Notes under the pieces: model-generated
What the model saw: the letters and a program-made list of their open reading frames with translations, nothing else
Databases searched by the model: none
What the model was told of the DNA's origin: nothing
In this document: positions 60,541 through 64,000 of the stretch, piece after piece
Numbering within the stretch: position 1 is the stretch's first letter
Layout of the letters: each line of letters starts with the position of its first letter
Assembly (NCBI RefSeq): GCF_030813245.1
Contig: NZ_JAUSUA010000001.1
Location: 868,001 to 932,000 of the forward strand
Direction: 5' to 3'
Length of the DNA: 64,000 nt
From: Alkalicoccobacillus murimartini
GTDB lineage: Bacteria; Bacillota; Bacilli; Bacillales; Bacillaceae_D
Made by a program: the position numbers and the translations under genes

Positions 60541-60564
60541 AGTGTTTCCCTCCACATAATTAGT

Positions 60565-60903
60565 TTACTTTTTCTTTTCCCTTAATTGATGAGGACTACT
60601 CTTTTTTTTACCCAATTGATCTAATTGATCCATTTTTCCTTCGGATGCAAGGATATCTCGTTGCCATTCTCCAAATAAATCATAATGTGGATAGCCTTCT
60701 CGAATGTGGATCCATTCTTTTTTTAACCCGTACTGTTCTCCCCAGGTTGCTAGTCTATCTAAATCACGGCAGGCAACCTTTGTAACGCTTGTACAATGTG
60801 GGAATCGCTCATCTAGCCAAAAGTGCGTCAAAAATGCAATCTCGCCTGCGGTAACTTGCTCTTTCCATTCGCTTAGTATGTTTCGGTTAATTCCAAATGC
60901 CAT
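60565..60903 (-). CDS. yneQ: YneQ-like conserved protein
   Basis: 112 residues, starting MAFGINRNILSEWKEQVTAG and containing FLTHFWLDERFPHCTSVTKV and EWIHIREGYPHYDLFGEWQ. In B. subtilis yneQ follows yneP directly, as here with a 3-base gap, and this look fits it. Unknown function, cytoplasmic. The C-terminal 25 residues are basic and low in complexity (GKKKSSPHQLREKKK). Confidence 0.7.
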   Translation of the reverse strand: MAFGINRNILSEWKEQVTAGEIAFLTHFWLDERFPHCTSVTKVACRDLDRLATWGEQYGLKKEWIHIREGYPHYDLFGEWQRDILASEGKMDQLDQLGKKKSSPHQLREKKK

Positions 60904-60906
60904 CGT

Positions 60907-61341
60907 TTAATCCTCTTTCACATTAACCTTAATCTCTTCATATTTCGCAAACCATTCCGGAAAAACTTTTTTAAAGGCTGCTGGCTTAAATGTCTCTTTA
61001 TTTACAATAATGTGTGTAGTGGACCCCTCAACACATACCTCATCCAACTGATTGATAATTTGATAGGCGTAAACGGTCCTCAACCCATCATTTTTAGCAA
61101 TCCACGTCACCACGGTTGCGGTATCACCATAACGAACTGGTTTTTTATACGTGGCCTGCACATCATAAACGGGTGCATAATAACCTAGATTCTCCATCTC
61201 TACATAATTGTAACCAATGTCTTCAATGAGACCTGTCCGACCTAGTTCAAAGTATTTCAGATAGTTGGCGTGATATACGACACCCATTGCGTCTGTGTCT
61301 GCGTATAACAATTGTATGTCTCGTTTACTTTGGAATTCCAC
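60907..61341 (-). CDS. yneP: Acyl-CoA thioesterase (YneP, YbgC/4HBT type)
   Basis: 144 residues from GTG 61341 (AAAGGAG upstream). Hotdog fold: YADTDAMGVVYHANYLKYFE holds the catalytic Asp and the YbgC signature; TYKKPVRYGDTATVVTWIAK follows. Hydrolyses short acyl-CoA thioesters. First gene of yneP-yneQ-nadE-PHP, with a sound promoter at 61394-61421. Confidence 0.9.
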   Translation of the reverse strand: MEFQSKRDIQLLYADTDAMGVVYHANYLKYFELGRTGLIEDIGYNYVEMENLGYYAPVYDVQATYKKPVRYGDTATVVTWIAKNDGLRTVYAYQIINQLDEVCVEGSTTHIIVNKETFKPAAFKKVFPEWFAKYEEIKVNVKED

Positions 61342-61393
61342 GACATGTACTCTCCTTTACCTACTGCTTCTCAATCTGTTCTCTCTGGGTAAT

Positions 61394-61421
61394 TATAACA
61401 TAAGAGCAGTGGTTCTCAATT
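61394..61421 (-). promoter_or_regulatory. Sigma-A promoter of the yneP unit
   Basis: Minus strand TTGAGA (61416-61421), 16 bases, TATAAT (61394-61399). Confidence 0.7.
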
Positions 61422-61433
61422 GATAGCTCCTTG

Positions 61434-63737
61434 CTATGCCTTCTCTACATCTAGCTTTGTAATTTCTTGAAGCGCCTTTGTATCAGGCGATTCTATCTGT
61501 GATACTCTGATTGCCTGCTGTTGTACAATGCGTTCAAATAGTGAATCAATATACCGTCCGTTTGAAAGATGACCTTCTTCTGGAACAATTTGTTTCGTTT
61601 CTACCATGGCATCCTCTGTGAAATGATAGCCATTCCTCTCAGCCAAATGACTTAACATGATGATAAGCTCGTCATGAGTATAGTCATCAAACACAATATG
61701 CTTTCGAAAGCGCGAGCGCAAACCTGGGTTGACTGCAAGTAATTGTTCTATTTCTTGCTCATAACCCGCAAGAACCACCACTAGGTTTTCATCATGAATC
61801 GTCATCGCTTCAACCAGCGCAGCCACTGCCTCTTGGCCATAATCGGACCCTGCACCCTGTATTAATGAGTACGCCTCATCAATGAACAGGACCCCACCCA
61901 ATGCATCTTTGATGACTTCCTTCGTTTTGATCGCTGTTTGTCCACTGTATCCGGAAACAAGATCAGCACGGCCAACACGGACGAGATGACCACGTTTTAA
62001 AAGTCCGATTTCCTTTAATGCCTGAGCATAGATAGAAGCCACTGTTGTTTTTCCTGTTCCAGGAGATCCACTAAATACCGAGTGGAGCTGGACTGGCATC
62101 GCTTGAAGGTTTTGCTCTCTACGTAATCGTTGTACCTCGGCATACGCAGTTAACTTGCTCACTTCATCCTTAACCTGTTGCAAGCCGACGAGTTCATGTA
62201 ATTTTGAAAAGGCTAGCTGTCGATTGCTTTGATGACCCTGTTTAAAGTGATTAGCTTCTAATAAGACAAAATCTTCCTTTTCTTCTTGAAGAGCTTCTGA
62301 TGCACCTTTTTCAAAAATGGCTTCTAATACTAGATTCTGAACGGTTCGAGCATTCCCAAATGTTTGATCCACTTGAGCGCGTTCAATCTCTTCACGCAAT
62401 GAAACCAATGCCTCTTCTGTAAGGATAAAATCATTTTCAATTGCCATGTGCTCACTTATTTCAATGAGTTCATCTATGCTGTAATCAGGCAAATGGAGAT
62501 GATTCTGTTCAGGGAATCGACTTCTCAGACCTGGATTTGAACGAAGGAACGTTCTCATTTCTTCAGGATATCCGGCCATGATCACTGCAAATGTTCCAGC
62601 ATATTGACCACTAGTCATAGCTGACACCAAAGTATCAATAACCGTTTGCCCATAGTCATTCCCTGATGCATCTGCTCGCTTCAAGCTATATGCTTCGTCA
62701 ATAAATAACACACCACCCGACGCTCGTTCTATCGCCTGAAGGGTCTGCTCTTCTGTTTGACCTACATATCCTGCCACAAGCTGTGAACGATCTACTTCTA
62801 ATACCGATTCTTGTTTTAATAAACCTAGCTCATAATAGGTTTTAGCCAATAATCTAGCTATCGTTGTTTTTCCTGTACCTGGATTACCCGTTAAAATCAT
62901 ATTCAGATTGATTCCATCCTTGGTCTTGTATCCAGAACGTTCTCTCTTTTTTTGATAGGTTAAAAATTGATAAAGCTTCTGAACACGTTTTTTGACCTCT
63001 GTTAAGCCAATCATCTCAGATAACTGATTCAGTGCAGATTCATCAACTGTGTTACCTGTGATTTTTTCTAACTGCTCCTGCCACTGTTTCTGGAGGACCT
63101 TTATCTCTTCTACAGCCTGCTTGAGCTCTTTAAACTGAGAAGCAGAGTAATAAACGCCATCTAGAGAATGCGCATAAGCCTCTGTCGTTTTAGCAATACG
63201 CAGAAAAGGATCTCGAAACTGGATAAAGAGATCCCATAATGCTTGGATCGTCTCTACTCGTTCTGGAACCACATCTTTTGCACTCTCTTGTATTTGACTA
63301 TATTGAGTCTTCAGCTTCTCCTCTGACTGGAAAAATTGTTCTGCTAGATGGTAATAGGCTTCTGCTGTTTTTCGCTTTGCTGAACCATGATCCGTCTCAC
63401 GTATAGAAGGATAATCTGAAGGCACAGCTACACGTACAAACTCATCTAGTAAGATTTCCACCTGCAAGGTCTGAGTCATGTTGTTTTTTGGATCGTATCG
63501 GTTTGCTTCATTGATCCACTCTGTAATTAATGAGTCCATTTTAGATAATCGATTAAATCGAACAAGTGCTAGATGAGACAATGCATCTGCATAAAGCTGA
63601 CTCTCTTCACTTTTCAGATGATCATCCCACTTTGAAAGGCTTCGCCACAATCTGGTCTCATCTAATTCCGTTCGACCCTCTTTAATTTCGACCATCCAGT
63701 TCTTTAATTCTTGAACTGATTCCATTGACTGTAGCAT
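61434..63737 (-). CDS. Tandem AAA+ ATPase (CbbX/SpoVK type)
   Basis: 767 residues from ATG 63737 (AAGGAG 8 bases upstream; GTG 63746 lies inside that site). Residues 1-240 are helical and unlike known domains, with a coiled-coil-like stretch near 205-235. Two CbxX/CfqX AAA+ modules follow, each complete: GNPGTGKTT and GSPGTGKTT (Walker A), GGVLFIDEAYSL twice (Walker B), GYPEEM/GYEQEI sensor and NPGLRSRF twice (arginine-finger region). The family includes the rubisco activase CbbX and SpoVK, which remodel protein complexes. The target is unknown. Confidence 0.85.
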   Translation of the reverse strand: MLQSMESVQELKNWMVEIKEGRTELDETRLWRSLSKWDDHLKSEESQLYADALSHLALVRFNRLSKMDSLITEWINEANRYDPKNNMTQTLQVEILLDEFVRVAVPSDYPSIRETDHGSAKRKTAEAYYHLAEQFFQSEEKLKTQYSQIQESAKDVVPERVETIQALWDLFIQFRDPFLRIAKTTEAYAHSLDGVYYSASQFKELKQAVEEIKVLQKQWQEQLEKITGNTVDESALNQLSEMIGLTEVKKRVQKLYQFLTYQKKRERSGYKTKDGINLNMILTGNPGTGKTTIARLLAKTYYELGLLKQESVLEVDRSQLVAGYVGQTEEQTLQAIERASGGVLFIDEAYSLKRADASGNDYGQTVIDTLVSAMTSGQYAGTFAVIMAGYPEEMRTFLRSNPGLRSRFPEQNHLHLPDYSIDELIEISEHMAIENDFILTEEALVSLREEIERAQVDQTFGNARTVQNLVLEAIFEKGASEALQEEKEDFVLLEANHFKQGHQSNRQLAFSKLHELVGLQQVKDEVSKLTAYAEVQRLRREQNLQAMPVQLHSVFSGSPGTGKTTVASIYAQALKEIGLLKRGHLVRVGRADLVSGYSGQTAIKTKEVIKDALGGVLFIDEAYSLIQGAGSDYGQEAVAALVEAMTIHDENLVVVLAGYEQEIEQLLAVNPGLRSRFRKHIVFDDYTHDELIIMLSHLAERNGYHFTEDAMVETKQIVPEEGHLSNGRYIDSLFERIVQQQAIRVSQIESPDTKALQEITKLDVEKA

Positions 63738-63829
63738 GTGCAACACTCCTTAACGCTCTACGTACATATTTATTTCACTATAGCAGAAATTTTTTTATTG
63801 CTAAAGAACAATACCTTTTCCTGTTCGGC

Positions 63830-63874
63830 AAAAAAGAAATCATCCACCCCAATAAGTCAGGATGAATGATTTCT
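63830..63874 (-). terminator. Terminator of sspN
   Basis: Minus strand AGAAATCATTCATCC pairs with GGGTGGATGATTTCT (two G-U pairs), then TTTTTTGCC. Confidence 0.85.
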
Positions 63875-63878
63875 GTTG

Positions 63879-64000
63879 TTACCCTTTTGGTGGAACATAA
63901 TCGGGGTGTTGATTTGATTTTGTGTTCATGGTTTTACCCTTGTTAGAATCAGACTTCCTAGGTTGAGTTCCTAAATGATCCGGACGAAACTGCTGCCCTC
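63879..64000 (-). CDS. sspN: Small acid-soluble spore protein SspN (partial)
   Basis: The last 39 residues are inside the window; the start lies beyond the right edge. FRPDHLGTQPRKSDSNKGKT and QHPDYVPPKG match the SspN family of minor SASPs (about 48 residues) made in the forespore. In B. subtilis sspN lies near yneP and tlp, and here it is also just upstream of the yneP area, with the AAA+ gene between. Confidence 0.8.
   Translation of the reverse strand, partial: GQQFRPDHLGTQPRKSDSNKGKTMNTKSNQHPDYVPPKG

Overview
The window is chromosomal DNA from a spore-forming, motile, aerobic Firmicute of the family Bacillaceae. Evidence: a small acid-soluble spore protein (SspN, partial, at the right edge), bacillithiol genes (bshB2 with yojF, ytxJ), CheV behind a sigma-D type promoter, an aa3-type quinol oxidase (qoxABCD), a preQ1-I riboswitch, and many small proteins found in Bacillus (YycC, DUF6501, YppG, YneQ, YjcZ-type). 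The exported proteins are strongly acidic, which fits a halotolerant or alkaliphilic lineage; that point is inference. No prophage, complete insertion sequence, CRISPR array, rRNA or tRNA gene was seen.

Layout. 1-2.6 kb: small membrane or hypothetical genes and a 600-base stretch with one degraded-looking reading frame. 2.6-9.5 kb: a multispanning transporter-like protein, a metallophosphoesterase, a membrane-anchored trypsin-like protease, the blue-light receptor ytvA coupled to a YycC gene, then yojF-bshB2-ypcP from one good sigma-A promoter. 9.5-11.1 kb: a GNAT-like gene, a 41-bp tandem repeat and two very short membrane-protein genes. 11.1-17.6 kb: ytxJ, a DegV protein with a possible FapR operator, recQ with a LexA box inside its promoter, a sugar-dehydrogenase-like lipoprotein and an ABC-F ATPase. 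17.6-19.3 kb: the C-terminal scrap of a sugar ABC permease, an aldo/keto reductase behind a perfect cre site, and a nested palindromic repeat. 19.3-32.5 kb: a DedA protein, odhAB, a YodC-like nitroreductase, a methyltransferase, a lytic transglycosylase, a diguanylate cyclase, a second aldo/keto reductase, a Fur-controlled siderophore-binding lipoprotein and a lone sigma region-2 protein. 32.5-37.8 kb: thyA, rtcB, a second repeat copy and the queCDEF operon behind its preQ1 riboswitch. 37.9-50.5 kb: an M29 aminopeptidase, an alanine symporter, acylphosphatase, an AprX-type protease, qoxABCD, a lipase-like hydrolase, msrA, uvsE and yneR. 50.5-64 kb: cheV, a SurA_N lipoprotein, an M19 dipeptidase, a small heat-shock protein, yppG-like, a YkuI-type degenerate EAL protein, metA, an RNase H-like gene, a PHP phosphoesterase, nadE, yneQ, yneP, a tandem AAA+ ATPase and sspN.

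How the genes work together. queC, queD and queE make preQ0 from GTP-derived precursors and queF reduces it to preQ1, the ligand of the riboswitch upstream. qoxABCD is a complete quinol oxidase: subunit II lacks both the CuA ligands and a cytochrome c domain. odhA and odhB form two parts of 2-oxoglutarate dehydrogenase. The diguanylate cyclase (intact GGDEF) and the YkuI-type protein (degenerate EAL) are separate parts of cyclic-di-GMP signalling. RecQ and UvsE repair DNA, and the promoter of recQ looks SOS-controlled.

Most of the window is ordinary core genome. The less explained material is the two families of dispersed repeats (one with compensatory arm changes), the 41-bp minisatellite, the orphan sigma-2 protein, several sub-60-residue membrane genes, and the nitroreductase gene that has no canonical start codon. 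Start sites were chosen from ribosome binding sites; functions are by recognition of families and motifs, with no database search.
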